Source of the DNA: Catenulispora sp. GP43
GTDB lineage: Bacteria; Actinomycetota; Actinomycetes; Streptomycetales; Catenulisporaceae
Length of the DNA stretch: 64,000 nt
NCBI RefSeq assembly: GCF_041260665.1
Contig: NZ_JBGCCT010000015.1
Span: forward strand, 124,001 to 188,000
Reading direction: 5' to 3'
Part shown: positions 1 through 7,651 of the stretch, piece after piece
Numbering within the stretch: the first letter of the stretch is position 1
Layout: the number at the start of each line of letters is the position of its first letter
Translations under genes and position numbers: made by a program
The notes under the pieces: generated by a model
Database searches by the model: none
Told to the model about the DNA's origin: nothing
Seen by the model: only the letters and a program-made list of their open reading frames with translations

Positions 1-1034
1 GGGATGCTGACCGGGGTCGGCGGCAGGCCCTTGTGACCGCCTGTGGCGTAGGGGTCGGTCGGGTCGGAGACCTCCTTGGCGGTCACCGTGATCCGCTTGC
101 CGGCCTGCAGGCTCAGCCAGTACTTGGTGGTCGCGTCCACGCCGACGAAGTCGCCCCGGCTCAGCCGGTTCTGGACCGCCTCGGACACCTCGCGGCCGTC
201 CGGGGTGGCTTTGGTGACCTCGGCCTCGGCCAGCGAGGCGATGGTCAGGGCCTCCTCGGGGGTGCAGGCCCGCGCCGGAGCGCACTTGAGCGCGGCCGCC
301 TTCGCGGGCAGGCCCAGCGCCGTCAGCTCGGCGACCCGGGTCTTGACCATCGCGGTCAGCACGCCCTGCGGGGTGTCGCTGCTGGTGAGGGTGTAGCGGC
401 CGGGCTCCAGCATGCCCTCGGCGGTCCAGTGGCCGTCGGCGCTCTTGGACCAGGACGGCAGACCGATCTGGTTGGTGTCGATGAGCTGCTGCAGGTCGTC
501 CAGGCTCCACTCCCGCTTCTTGGCCAGCTGCCGCACCGTCTCCCAGCTGTAGTCGCCGGGCCGGACCTCGACCAGCGAGTCCGGGGACAGGTTGGAGGAC
601 TTCAGCAGCTCGGTGATCGCGGTCGCCGCGCTGATCTTCGGGCAGACCCGGTACGTGCCGGTGCTGATGTCGCGCGCCGACTGGTTGTGCCCGGCGGCGT
701 CGACGAAGGCCTGCGTGCTGCGCACGACGCCGGCGTTGAACAGGGCGTCGCCGATGTCCTTACCGGTCGCCCCGGTCTGGACCTCCACCAGGACCTTGTG
801 CGGGTCGCTCGGGGAGCAGCTGCTCGCCGAGTAGTCCGGGGCGTGCGAGGTCCGGGCCAGGCCGGCGATCCCGGCGAACACGAACGCCGCGATACCGCCG
901 AACACCACCACCGGCACCAGCAGCGGGCCCCAGGACCGCAGCCGGTCGCGGCGCGTCGGCGGCGGGTCCTCGTAGTCGTCCTCGTCGGGCACGGCGCAGC
1001 CGGTCCCCGTCTTCCCGCCTTCCGGGTTTCCCAC
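1..1034 (-). CDS. mltG: Endolytic transglycosylase MltG-like, 5' part only
   Basis: Reading the minus strand from GTG at 1034 gives about 344 residues before the window edge. After a charged cytoplasmic stretch there is one membrane segment (about residues 38-60, rich in V/F/I/A). It is followed by a LysM-like/YceG region and the family signature near the edge, GGHKGLPPTPVSIP, preceded by an E-A-E motif (SLAEAEVTK) that fits the catalytic glutamate region. MltG cleaves nascent peptidoglycan glycan strands at the outer face of the membrane. The start is chosen because GGGAG lies 7 bases upstream. The 3' end is outside the window. The gene is divergent from the lectin-like gene at 1202. Confidence 0.88.
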   Translation of the reverse strand, partial: MGNPEGGKTGTGCAVPDEDDYEDPPPTRRDRLRSWGPLLVPVVVFGGIAAFVFAGIAGLARTSHAPDYSASSCSPSDPHKVLVEVQTGATGKDIGDALFNAGVVRSTQAFVDAAGHNQSARDISTGTYRVCPKISAATAITELLKSSNLSPDSLVEVRPGDYSWETVRQLAKKREWSLDDLQQLIDTNQIGLPSWSKSADGHWTAEGMLEPGRYTLTSSDTPQGVLTAMVKTRVAELTALGLPAKAAALKCAPARACTPEEALTIASLAEAEVTKATPDGREVSEAVQNRLSRGDFVGVDATTKYWLSLQAGKRITVTAKEVSDPTDPYATGGHKGLPPTPVSI

Positions 1035-1201
1035 GACGTCACTCCCGATGATCGATCGCTTACTCACAGGGATCATCGCGGGATCGGCGCCCGATCGCAG
1101 GTTGAGGGGGCCGGATGGGGATCGCCCGGGTGGCGCAACGAGCAGAGCGGCAGTCAGTATCCTGTTCCATTCCGACCATATAGCGGGGGTGTCGAGCTTC
1201 C

Positions 1202-2650
1202 ATGGACGCGAGTGGGTCCCGTCCCGGTTACCAGAGCACCGGGCGCCAGGTGCGCGGACGCTCGCTGCACGACGTCCTGCACGACCCGGGGACGGGCATC
1301 GCGCAGCAGGCGGTCATCCCCCTGGACCCGAGCCGCGTGGCGCTGATCGCCCGCGCGATCCTCAACGCGCTGACGACCGGCGCGGTGCACGGGTACATCA
1401 CCCCGCACACCATCGTGCTGACCGACGACGGGAACGCGCTGCTGGTCCGGGACCGCGTCGCGCCGGGGGCCACGCCGGCGAACGACCTCTTCGCCCTGGG
1501 GATGGCGCTGTTCGAGGCGGTGGAGGGCTATGCGCCGCATCCGGCGGAGGCGCTGCCGGCGATGCAGCGGGCCGGGGTGCTCGCGCCGGTCATCGAGGCG
1601 CTGACCCGGCAGGATCCGGGGCAGCGGCCCGATGCGGCGGCGGCGCTGGCGCTGCTGAAGGAGGTGACGGCTCCACCCTCGCCGGACGCCATCGAGACCA
1701 GGACGTTGCCGCAGGTGCCGGCCGCTGATTCGGCGGACACCTCGGTGCTGCCGCGGGTGGCGGCGACGCCGACGCCCACCGCGGTGGTCCCGGCGGTCGG
1801 GCCGGTGGGAGCGGTGGAAACGGGTCGACCGGGCGGATCGGGCGGACCTGGCGGACCTGGCGGACCGGGATCGCCGCCCGCTTCGGCTGCTTCGGTTGGG
1901 TCGGCTGCTTCCGCTACTTCGGCTGACTACAGCGCGTCCGGCTATGCGGCATACGACGACTACCCGCAGGCCAACCGCAGGGCACTGCTCATCGGCGGCG
2001 CCTTCGCGGCGGTCGTGGTCGTCGCCGGGGTCACACTCGGCGTGACCAGGCCTTGGCACCGGACGGACACCAGCAGTTCGACGGTCCCGGGCGTGCCGAC
2101 GGCGACGTCCGTCCCGGCCACGCCGGCCGCCGCGGCGCCGTCCACCTCGGCCTCGGCCACGCCCTCCGCGACCACCAGCACGCCGAGCCCGACCCTGAGC
2201 CCGACTCCGACCACGACGACGACCTCCGCGCCGGCGGTCTCGAACCCGACCGCGCTGGTGTCCATGTCGCTGTGCCTGAGCGCGGCGGCCGACGGCGGCG
2301 GCGTGCACTCCGGCGCGACGGTCTCCGCCGGGAACTGCCAGGGGAGCCCGAACCAGACCTGGCAGATCCACAACGACGGGACGATCCACTCCGTGGCCGA
2401 CCAGAGCCTGTGCCTGGACGCGGCCGCGCCGAACGGCAAGGTCTCGAACGGGGCGCAGGTCTCGGCGTGGAGCTGCCACGGCGGGCCGAACCAGGACTGG
2501 GTGTGGAACGCCAACGGGACGGTGTCGCCGGTGGCCGACACCGGGCTGTGCCTGGACGCCGCGGGGCCGGTGCCGATCAAGGCCGGGGCGAACGTCACGG
2601 CGTGGCCGTGCAACGGCGGGCCCAACGAGATGTGGGCGCCGCAGCAGTAG
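1202..2650 (+). CDS. Degenerate kinase-like, single-pass membrane protein with C-terminal ricin-type lectin domain
   Basis: 482 residues in three parts. Residues 20-165 resemble the C-lobe of a Ser/Thr protein kinase, but the ATP-binding N-lobe is absent. The HRD position reads VHGYITPHT (no catalytic Asp) and the DFG position reads LVRD, while the helix that follows (NDLFALGMALFEAVEG) is well preserved. A Gly/Pro/Ser/Thr-rich linker leads to one membrane helix at about 260-282. A second Pro/Thr-rich linker leads to a ricin B lectin domain (about 350-482) with repeated CLDAA and NQTW/NQDW/NEMW motifs. Inferred role: catalytically dead cytoplasmic domain coupled to an external carbohydrate-binding module. 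The ligand is unknown. Confidence 0.8.
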   Translation: MDASGSRPGYQSTGRQVRGRSLHDVLHDPGTGIAQQAVIPLDPSRVALIARAILNALTTGAVHGYITPHTIVLTDDGNALLVRDRVAPGATPANDLFALGMALFEAVEGYAPHPAEALPAMQRAGVLAPVIEALTRQDPGQRPDAAAALALLKEVTAPPSPDAIETRTLPQVPAADSADTSVLPRVAATPTPTAVVPAVGPVGAVETGRPGGSGGPGGPGGPGSPPASAASVGSAASATSADYSASGYAAYDDYPQANRRALLIGGAFAAVVVVAGVTLGVTRPWHRTDTSSSTVPGVPTATSVPATPAAAAPSTSASATPSATTSTPSPTLSPTPTTTTTSAPAVSNPTALVSMSLCLSAAADGGGVHSGATVSAGNCQGSPNQTWQIHNDGTIHSVADQSLCLDAAAPNGKVSNGAQVSAWSCHGGPNQDWVWNANGTVSPVADTGLCLDAAGPVPIKAGANVTAWPCNGGPNEMWAPQQ

Positions 2651-2680
2651 ATCAGCGTGCTTGGGCAGTACAGCCGGCAA

Positions 2681-2721
2681 GCGCGGGGCCCGGCTCACCC
2701 CTGCGGAGTCGGGCCCGGCGC
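2681..2721. terminator. Strong GC-rich hairpin, probable terminator
   Basis: The arms 2681-2696 and 2706-2721 pair over 16 positions with two mismatches, with a 9-base loop. It lies 30 bases after the stop of the lectin gene and before the tail of a minus-strand remnant, so it could serve both directions. There is no T-run. Confidence 0.5.
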
Positions 2722-2740
2722 TCGTCCCCCGAATCCCCCG

Positions 2741-2890
2741 CTACTGCGGTGTATTGGCGCCCTGCATCGAGGCGACCGCGTCCGCGACGCCGGCCTCGTA
2801 GAGCCCCAGCTTCGGCTTGCCGACCGAGCCGCCGCCGAGCGGGAAGTTCCGGGTGGCCGCGTTCGGCATGGAGTCCGAGGCCAGCTGCGT
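2741..2890 (-). pseudogene. C-terminal remnant of an unidentified protein
   Basis: The minus strand reads about 50 codons ending in TAG at 2741-2743. The C-terminus contains FPLGGGSVGKPKLGLYEAG and then DAVASMQGANTPQ. Third codon positions are almost all G or C, as in real genes of this genome, so it was coding. No start codon or upstream domain accompanies it. The open phase loses its character at about 2890, exactly where the plus strand becomes coding for an MFS tail. I do not recognise the family. It is interpreted as the surviving 3' end of a deleted gene. Confidence 0.5.
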
Positions 2891-3158
2891 GGCGGTGTTC
2901 TTCGCCGTCGGCCTGGCGAGCGTCTACTCGACGATCCTGAACCCGGTCTTCGTCAGGGCGGTCGACCCGGCCTACCGGGGCCGCGCGATGGGCGTCGCGG
3001 TCGCCGGCATCAACCTGGCGCAGGGCACCGCGGCGGTCACCGCGGGCCTGTTCGCCCGGACGTTCGGCGCCGCGCACACCGTCGGCCTGTACGGCGCGAC
3101 CGGCGCGGCCGTGACGCTACTGGCCGGGGTGACCGTTTGGCGCCGCCGCGAGCGGTAG
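2888..3158 (+). pseudogene. C-terminal remnant of an MFS transporter
   Basis: About 90 codons ending at TAG 3156-3158 read like the last two to three transmembrane segments of a major facilitator: a segment ending in NPVFVRAVDPAYRGRAMGVA (the loop-10/11 type motif), then GINLAQGTAAVTAGLFA, then GLYGATGAAVTLLAGVTVW and a basic tail. Codon bias is fully genomic. The first two thirds of a transporter are missing and the reading begins abruptly near 2888 against the minus-strand remnant. An ATG at 2817 opens the frame but the residues before about 2888 are not transporter-like. Confidence 0.65.
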
Positions 3159-3200
3159 CCCGGGCAGCAAAAACAGCCGGAGAAAGTCAGGGCTTCACGA

Positions 3201-4907
3201 TCAGGGCTTCACCATCCCGGCCACGGCGAACCGGCCCCACCCGGACCACGCCCCGTTCGCCACGGCCTCGAACCGGTTCCGCACCGACCCGTCGGCCAGC
3301 ACCGCGAAGACCTCCATGCGACCGTCGGCATGCCGGGTCGCGCAGGCGGCGGTGACCGCGCCGTCCGGACCGAACCCGTCGCGCCACCCCGACCACGCGG
3401 CTCCAGGCGCGGCGCCGGGCGCGGTCTCGAACCGGTTCCGGATCCCGCCGCCCGGTGTGACGGCGAAGACCTCGACCCGGCCGTCCTGGTGCGCACCGGC
3501 CGTGACAGTGCCCGGAGTCCCGTACCCGTTCGCACCGCCGGTCGGGCCGTAGACGCTCCAGTCGGACCACGGACCGTTCGGCACCGTCTCGGACCGGTTC
3601 CGCATCGAGCCGTCGCTCATCACCGTGAACACCCCCAAGCGGCCGTCCGCGTGCCCGGCGGTGCTCAGGGTTTCCGTGACGCCGTCTGGTCCGAACTCGT
3701 TCCAGCCCGACCACGGACCGTTCAGGGCCGTCTCGACTCTGCTCATGACCGCGCCGGCCGGCGTCACCGCGAACAGCTCCAGGCGTCCGTCGGCATGCAC
3801 CCCGACCGTCAGCGCCCTGGCGGTCTGCGACGCCGCGAACAGGTTCCAGCTCGACCACACGCCGTTCGCCGTGGTCTCGAAACGGTTCTGCACCGAGCCG
3901 TCGCTCATCACGGCGAAGACCTCCAGCCGGCCGTCCGCGTGCCGGCCGGTCGCCACCGAACTCGTCAGCGCGGCGAACCCGAAGCCCTTGGCCGGGCTGA
4001 AGTCGCCCCAGCCGGTCCACAGGCCGTTCGGGGCCGGCTCGAACCGGTTCGCGATCCCGCCGGCCGGCGTCACCGCGAACAGCTCGACCCGGCCGTCGCT
4101 GTGCACGCCGCCGGCGATCCGGCCCCCGCTCCCGGCCTGATAGACGAACGCGTCGGCGCCCCACTGCCCGAAGTCCGGCGCCAGCGCCTGGTCGCCGTCC
4201 ACGTCAGCGCCGTCGAACGTGAACGGCGTCCGGTTCTGCCACAAGTGGATGCCCGGATAAGGCAGGCGGTTGCGGCCCTCGGAGAACGCGGTCGAGCACG
4301 ACTGCCAGGCCCAGCGGATCCGGCCGGAGGCCAGCAGCCAGCCGAGCGCGTCGTAGCTGCTGTAGGCACCGGTGCGAGCGACGCCGATGACCGAGGCGAC
4401 GCCGTCGAAGTACGCGGTGACCGCGTCCATGTCGGCGGCCTGCACGTCCCAGTCCACGCTGAAGTAGATCGGCCGGTCCGCCGGCATCCCGCACGCCGCG
4501 GCCTGCCGCTGCGCCTCGGCCGCGTCCGCGGCCCCCTGCCCGAAGCCCTGGCGCGGGCCGTCGGCGGCCGCCTCCCAGTTGCAGACCACTGCGATGCCCG
4601 CCGTGGTGAGCGCCCTGGCCTCGTCGGCGGTGAGGTTCTTCGCGGCACTGTGGCTGAGGTAACGGATCGCGAAGGTATAGCCGGCCGCGGTCATCGCGCC
4701 GACGGACGGATACGGCGCCCAGGCGTAGTCCAGACCGGTCGCGACCAGTGCCGGCGGATCCTGCGCCTGCCGGGGCGCGGGCACCGAATCCGCGCTCGCC
4801 GGCCGGACGCCCGCCGTGCTCACCAGCGTGGCGGCGCCGAAGGAGGTCAGCAGTCGGCGCCGCGACACACCGGGATCGTCAAGGTTCGCATTCGTCACGC
4901 GGACCAT
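3201..4907 (-). CDS. Tat-exported DUF1906 (Rv2525c-like glycoside-hydrolase-like) protein with six beta-propeller-type repeats
   Basis: 568 residues. A twin-arginine leader (SRRRLL at 15-20, hydrophobic stretch, then ASA) predicts export by Tat. Residues about 57-262 match the DUF1906 TIM-barrel domain: start LDYAWAPYPSVGAM, VVCNWE, IYFSVDWDV, GAYSSYDALGWL, HLWQN. Six repeats of about 52 residues follow, each with the pattern HxDGRxExFAVxxDGSxxNRFE...NGxWSGW, typical of PLL/tectonin-like sugar-binding propellers. Family knowledge: DUF1906 proteins are cell-envelope associated and suspected to act on wall glycans. ATG 4907 is chosen because it starts just ahead of the Tat signal; the upstream ribosome binding site is weak. 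Confidence 0.85.
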   Translation of the reverse strand: MVRVTNANLDDPGVSRRRLLTSFGAATLVSTAGVRPASADSVPAPRQAQDPPALVATGLDYAWAPYPSVGAMTAAGYTFAIRYLSHSAAKNLTADEARALTTAGIAVVCNWEAAADGPRQGFGQGAADAAEAQRQAAACGMPADRPIYFSVDWDVQAADMDAVTAYFDGVASVIGVARTGAYSSYDALGWLLASGRIRWAWQSCSTAFSEGRNRLPYPGIHLWQNRTPFTFDGADVDGDQALAPDFGQWGADAFVYQAGSGGRIAGGVHSDGRVELFAVTPAGGIANRFEPAPNGLWTGWGDFSPAKGFGFAALTSSVATGRHADGRLEVFAVMSDGSVQNRFETTANGVWSSWNLFAASQTARALTVGVHADGRLELFAVTPAGAVMSRVETALNGPWSGWNEFGPDGVTETLSTAGHADGRLGVFTVMSDGSMRNRSETVPNGPWSDWSVYGPTGGANGYGTPGTVTAGAHQDGRVEVFAVTPGGGIRNRFETAPGAAPGAAWSGWRDGFGPDGAVTAACATRHADGRMEVFAVLADGSVRNRFEAVANGAWSGWGRFAVAGMVKP

Positions 4908-4952
4908 TTCATCCCGGTCACGCCCGATGAGCGATGATTTGGGCCCGCGCCG

Positions 4953-5576
4953 TCAGATCTCCAGCGCCCGCATGAAGGCGTCGGCGATCAGCGCGTGGCC
5001 CGCCAGGTTCGGGTGGATCCGGTCGTTCGCCCAGTCCTTCGACGCCGTGCTCTCCAGCGCCACGTCGAACACCCGCTGCGTGGGGATGTGCACCGCGTCG
5101 AACTCCTCGGCCAGGCCCGCGACCGCGGTCACGAACCTGTCGCTGGCGGCGCGCTGCGGCTCGGCGGGGTCCGGCTCGATGATGTAGGGATCGGCCAGGA
5201 TCAGGCGGCAGCCGGTCTCCTCGACCGCCTGGCGCAGAAGCGTGCGCAGAGTCTGGATGTATTCCTCGAGCGGGACGGCGTTCTCCGGGTGGCCGTCGAA
5301 GGCGCGCCAGACGTCGTTGATCCCGATCATCACCGACAGCCAGTCCGGGCGCGGGGCCAGCGCGTCGGCCTCCCAGCGGCCGGCCATGTGGCGGACCGTG
5401 TTCCCGCTGACGCCCCGGTTGGTCCAGGTCAGGCGGGCTTCCGGGTGCCGGGCGGTGGTGAACGCCCGCAGCAGGCTGACGTATCCGTCGCCGTAGGGGG
5501 CATTCTCCTCGCGGCGCCCGCAGTCGGTGATGCTGTCGCCGATGAGAAGGATGTGCTGGCCGTCCTTGAAGAACAC
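4953..5576 (-). CDS. SGNH/GDSL-family hydrolase
   Basis: 207 residues without a signal peptide. All four SGNH blocks are present: block I ILLIGDSITD (Ser nucleophile), block II GVSGN (Gly), block III GIND (Asn), and block V DRIHPNLAGH (Asp-x-x-His). The order and spacing resemble rhamnogalacturonan acetylesterase-type and isoamyl-acetate-hydrolase-type esterases. Predicted reaction: deacetylation or ester hydrolysis of a small or carbohydrate substrate in the cytoplasm. It lies 45 bases downstream of the DUF1906 gene start on the same strand but is read before it, so a shared transcript is possible. Confidence 0.9.
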   Translation of the reverse strand: MFFKDGQHILLIGDSITDCGRREENAPYGDGYVSLLRAFTTARHPEARLTWTNRGVSGNTVRHMAGRWEADALAPRPDWLSVMIGINDVWRAFDGHPENAVPLEEYIQTLRTLLRQAVEETGCRLILADPYIIEPDPAEPQRAASDRFVTAVAGLAEEFDAVHIPTQRVFDVALESTASKDWANDRIHPNLAGHALIADAFMRALEI

Positions 5577-5638
5577 AGGTCTTGCCTTCCGATGCGCGCG
5601 CGGATTGGAACATCCGATCTTCTCCCGGCGTGACCCGA

Positions 5639-6223
5639 TCAGGCGAGCGTGTCGATCCAGCCTTCGAGACGGCGGCCCTGCGTCGTCATCACTTCCGGGT
5701 CGCGCAGCGCGTTGGCCAGCACTGACATGCCCTGATAGGCCGCGACGAGCTCCACGGCCAGATCGTGCGCGTCGGCCCGGCCGAGCTCGGCGAACTGCGC
5801 CTCGGCCCAGTCGATGAGCGCGCGCAGCACGCCGGCGGCGGTCTGGTCCAGGCCGTCCTCCCGCTTGTCGAGCTCGGCGGCCAGGGTGCCGAACGGGCAG
5901 CCGTAACGGGCCGCGACCTCGCGCTGCGCCACCCAGCCGGCGATCAGGGCCTTGAGCCGGGCAGCTGGGTCGGGCAGCTGGTCGAGCTGCGCGGTGAGGT
6001 CGGCCAGCCGGCCGCGGTGCGCCCCGAGGGCGGCCTCGATCAGCTGGTCCTTGGTCTTGAAGTAGTAGTAGACGTTCCCGAGCGGGACGTCGGCGGCCTG
6101 CGCGATGTCGTTGAGCGTGGTGCGCTCCACGCCCTGCTGGTGGAAGACCTCCGCGGCCGCCGAGGCCAGCCGCTCGCGCTTGCCGCCCCGGGACGCCGTC
6201 TTCCGCGGCTCTGAGTCAGTCAC
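5639..6223 (-). CDS. TetR/AcrR-family repressor, divergent from NmrA-like gene
   Basis: 194 residues from GTG 6223. The N-terminal helix-turn-helix reads ERTTLNDIAQAADVPLGNVYYYFKTKDQL; the C-terminal ligand domain follows. GTG 6223 is preferred over a TTG at 6268 because a TATCCT -10-like hexamer (6231-6236, minus strand) lies exactly 7 bases upstream of it, implying a leaderless mRNA, and because no ribosome binding site is seen for either. A 16-bp palindrome covers the start codon and a matching one lies near the divergent gene, so autoregulation plus control of the NAD(P)-binding protein is the simplest reading. Confidence 0.88.
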   Translation of the reverse strand: MTDSEPRKTASRGGKRERLASAAAEVFHQQGVERTTLNDIAQAADVPLGNVYYYFKTKDQLIEAALGAHRGRLADLTAQLDQLPDPAARLKALIAGWVAQREVAARYGCPFGTLAAELDKREDGLDQTAAGVLRALIDWAEAQFAELGRADAHDLAVELVAAYQGMSVLANALRDPEVMTTQGRRLEGWIDTLA

Positions 6224-6229
6224 CTGACT
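6214..6229. promoter_or_regulatory. Probable TetR operator 1, overlapping the tetR start codon
   Basis: Perfect inverted repeat AGTCAG-TCAC-CTGACT. It shares its architecture (AGTYAG, 4-base spacer, CTRACT) with the palindrome at 6272-6287. It covers the predicted transcription and translation start of tetR. Confidence 0.65.
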
Positions 6230-6271
6230 GAGGATAGACAACCCGCGCCGGGATCGGCTAGCGTTCAACTC

Positions 6272-6287
6272 AGTTAGCCAACTAACT
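6272..6287. promoter_or_regulatory. Probable TetR operator 2 in the divergent promoter region
   Basis: Perfect inverted repeat AGTTAG-CCAA-CTAACT, 6-bp arms and 4-base spacer. Same layout as 6214-6229, 58 bases away. It sits between the divergent tetR and nmrA-like genes. Confidence 0.65.
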
Positions 6288-6342
6288 CACCACTGCCTCA
6301 CGCCGCGGAACGTGGTCTGAGCTGCTGAATTGGGGACGAGAA

Positions 6343-7167
6343 ATGATCGTTGTGACAGGTGCCACCGGGAACGTCGGCCGGACTCTCGTGCGGACGCTGG
6401 CCACCGCCGGACACGCGGTGACCGCCGTCTCGCGGCATATTCAGGACGCCGACGTCCCGGCCGGCGTCCGCGCCGTCGCCGCCGACCTCGGCGAGCCGAC
6501 CGGCCTGACGGACGCGCTGCGCGGCGCGAAAGCCCTGTTCCTGCTGGTCGCGGGCGACGACCCGGCCGGAGTGCTGGCGCAGGCCGAGGCCGCCGGAGTC
6601 ACCCGGGTGGTGCTGGTCTCCTCGCAGGGCGTCGGCACCCGCCCCGGCGGCGCCTACGAGCACGCCGCGCGGTTCGAACAGGCCGTCGCCGCGTCAGGAC
6701 TCGGCTACACCATCCTGCGCTCGGGCGGCCTGGACTCCAACGCCTTCGCCTGGATCGAGCCGATCCGCGCGCAGCGCATCGCGCCGGCCCCGTTCGCCGA
6801 GGTCGGGCTGCCGTTCGTGGACCCGGACGACGTGGCCGCGGTGGCCGCCGCGGTCCTCACCGAGGACGGCCACACCGGGGCCACCTACGTGCTCACCGGC
6901 CCGGCGCCGACCACCCCGCGGCAGCGCACGGCGGCCATCGCCGAGGCGATAGGCGCGCCGGTGACGTTCGTCGAGATGTCGCGCGAGGAGGCCGCCGCCC
7001 AGATGGCGCAGTTCATGCCGCCGGCGGTGGTCGAGGGGACCCTGACGATCCTCGGCGAGCCGACGGCCGCGGAGCAGGGCGTCAGCCCGGACGTGGAGCG
7101 GATCCTCGGGCGGCCGGCGGCGGCGTTCAGCGTGTGGGCTGAGCGGAACGCTGCGGCGTTCCGCTGA
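6343..7167 (+). CDS. NmrA/atypical-SDR NAD(P)-binding protein
   Basis: 274 residues. The N-terminal Rossmann motif VVTGATGNVGRTLV (GxxGxxG) and the later VVLVSSQGVG and YTILRSGGL stretches are typical of the NmrA/QOR2-like atypical short-chain dehydrogenases, which often lack the catalytic Tyr-Lys pair, as here. Members sense NAD(P) or reduce quinones. Start ATG 6343 is preceded by GGGGA with suitable spacing. Divergent from the TetR gene with two shared operator-like palindromes, so it is the likely regulated target. Cytoplasmic. Confidence 0.85.
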   Translation: MIVVTGATGNVGRTLVRTLATAGHAVTAVSRHIQDADVPAGVRAVAADLGEPTGLTDALRGAKALFLLVAGDDPAGVLAQAEAAGVTRVVLVSSQGVGTRPGGAYEHAARFEQAVAASGLGYTILRSGGLDSNAFAWIEPIRAQRIAPAPFAEVGLPFVDPDDVAAVAAAVLTEDGHTGATYVLTGPAPTTPRQRTAAIAEAIGAPVTFVEMSREEAAAQMAQFMPPAVVEGTLTILGEPTAAEQGVSPDVERILGRPAAAFSVWAERNAAAFR

Positions 7168-7252
7168 TCAGCCTGGTCCCCGACATCGTCGATCAGTAGT
7201 CTGAGCTGCTGCGGCGTTCGCGAACACGTCGCAGAGGCGTGGGGACGACGGG

Positions 7253-7460
7253 GTGGAGGCACTGGCGCCGCAGATGATCGGCGGCCGCTACCGGCTGGAT
7301 CGGGAACTGGCCGCTGGCGGATTCGGGGCGGTGTGGCAGGCCTACGACAGCGTGCTGCGGGTCGAGGTCGCGATCAAGCAGGTGCGGATCGATCCGTACG
7401 CCACCGGCGCCGATCGCGCGAAAGCCGTGGCCCGGGCCGAGCACGAGGCGCGGAACGCCG
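7253..7460 (+). pseudogene. N-lobe remnant of a Ser/Thr protein kinase
   Basis: From GTG 7253 the frame reads IGGRYRLDRELAAGGFGAVW (glycine-rich loop), then VAIKQVRID (ATP-anchoring Lys) and AEHEARNA (start of helix C). This is a textbook kinase N-lobe of about 68 residues. At about 7457 kinase similarity stops in mid-helix and the remaining 30-odd residues to the stop at 7558 are the antisense of a LysR gene start. No C-lobe follows. The remnant therefore lacks all catalytic residues. It is unlikely to be the lost N-lobe of the protein at 1202, which lies 4.6 kb away with intact genes between. Confidence 0.75.
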
Positions 7461-7548
7461 ACTGCACGATCGACAGCCGCTCGGCGGCGCGGCCGAAGTG
7501 CAGCTCCTCGGCCACGGCGAGGAAGTACTTGAGTTGGCGCAGTTCCAC
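7456..7548 (-). pseudogene. N-terminal remnant of a LysR-family regulator
   Basis: Minus strand from ATG 7548 reads [20 protein letters not shown] and continues [11 protein letters not shown], the canonical first 31 residues of a LysR regulator, up to the recognition helix. It then runs into antisense kinase sequence at about 7457 and loses all similarity. The two convergent genes have both lost their 3' parts at the same point. The LysR start is divergent from the quinone oxidoreductase at 7652, the usual arrangement of a LysR regulator and its target. Confidence 0.75.
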
Positions 7549-7575
7549 AGTCCCCTGAGCGTACGCGGGTCGCGG

Positions 7576-7611
7576 TCGACAAGAAACCGGCCAGCCGGTA
7601 TTTTTTGTCGA
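7576..7611. promoter_or_regulatory. Inverted repeat in the lysR-remnant / oxidoreductase promoter region
   Basis: Arms TCGACAA (7576-7582) and TTGTCGA (7605-7611) are perfect, with an inner CCGG-CCAG-CCGG palindrome. The layout suits a LysR operator. It appears to have outlived its regulator. Confidence 0.55.
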
Positions 7612-7651
7612 GCGGCATCAGCCGCGGCACCGACACGGGAGGGGACCCATC

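Noticed and set aside
33-1346. Long plus-strand frame of 437 codons over the mltG region
   Set aside because: It is the antisense of mltG; composition is Arg/Gly/Val-rich with no domain, while the minus strand gives clear MltG motifs.
1154-2698. Minus-strand frame of 514 codons opposite the lectin gene
   Set aside because: Shadow caused by GC bias; the plus strand has recognisable kinase-like and ricin-type domains.
1202-7460. Idea that the kinase N-lobe at 7253 and the N-lobe-less protein at 1202 are halves of one split gene
   Set aside because: They are 4.6 kb apart with intact unrelated genes between, and each has its own plausible start. The N-lobe ends at a clear junction with LysR.
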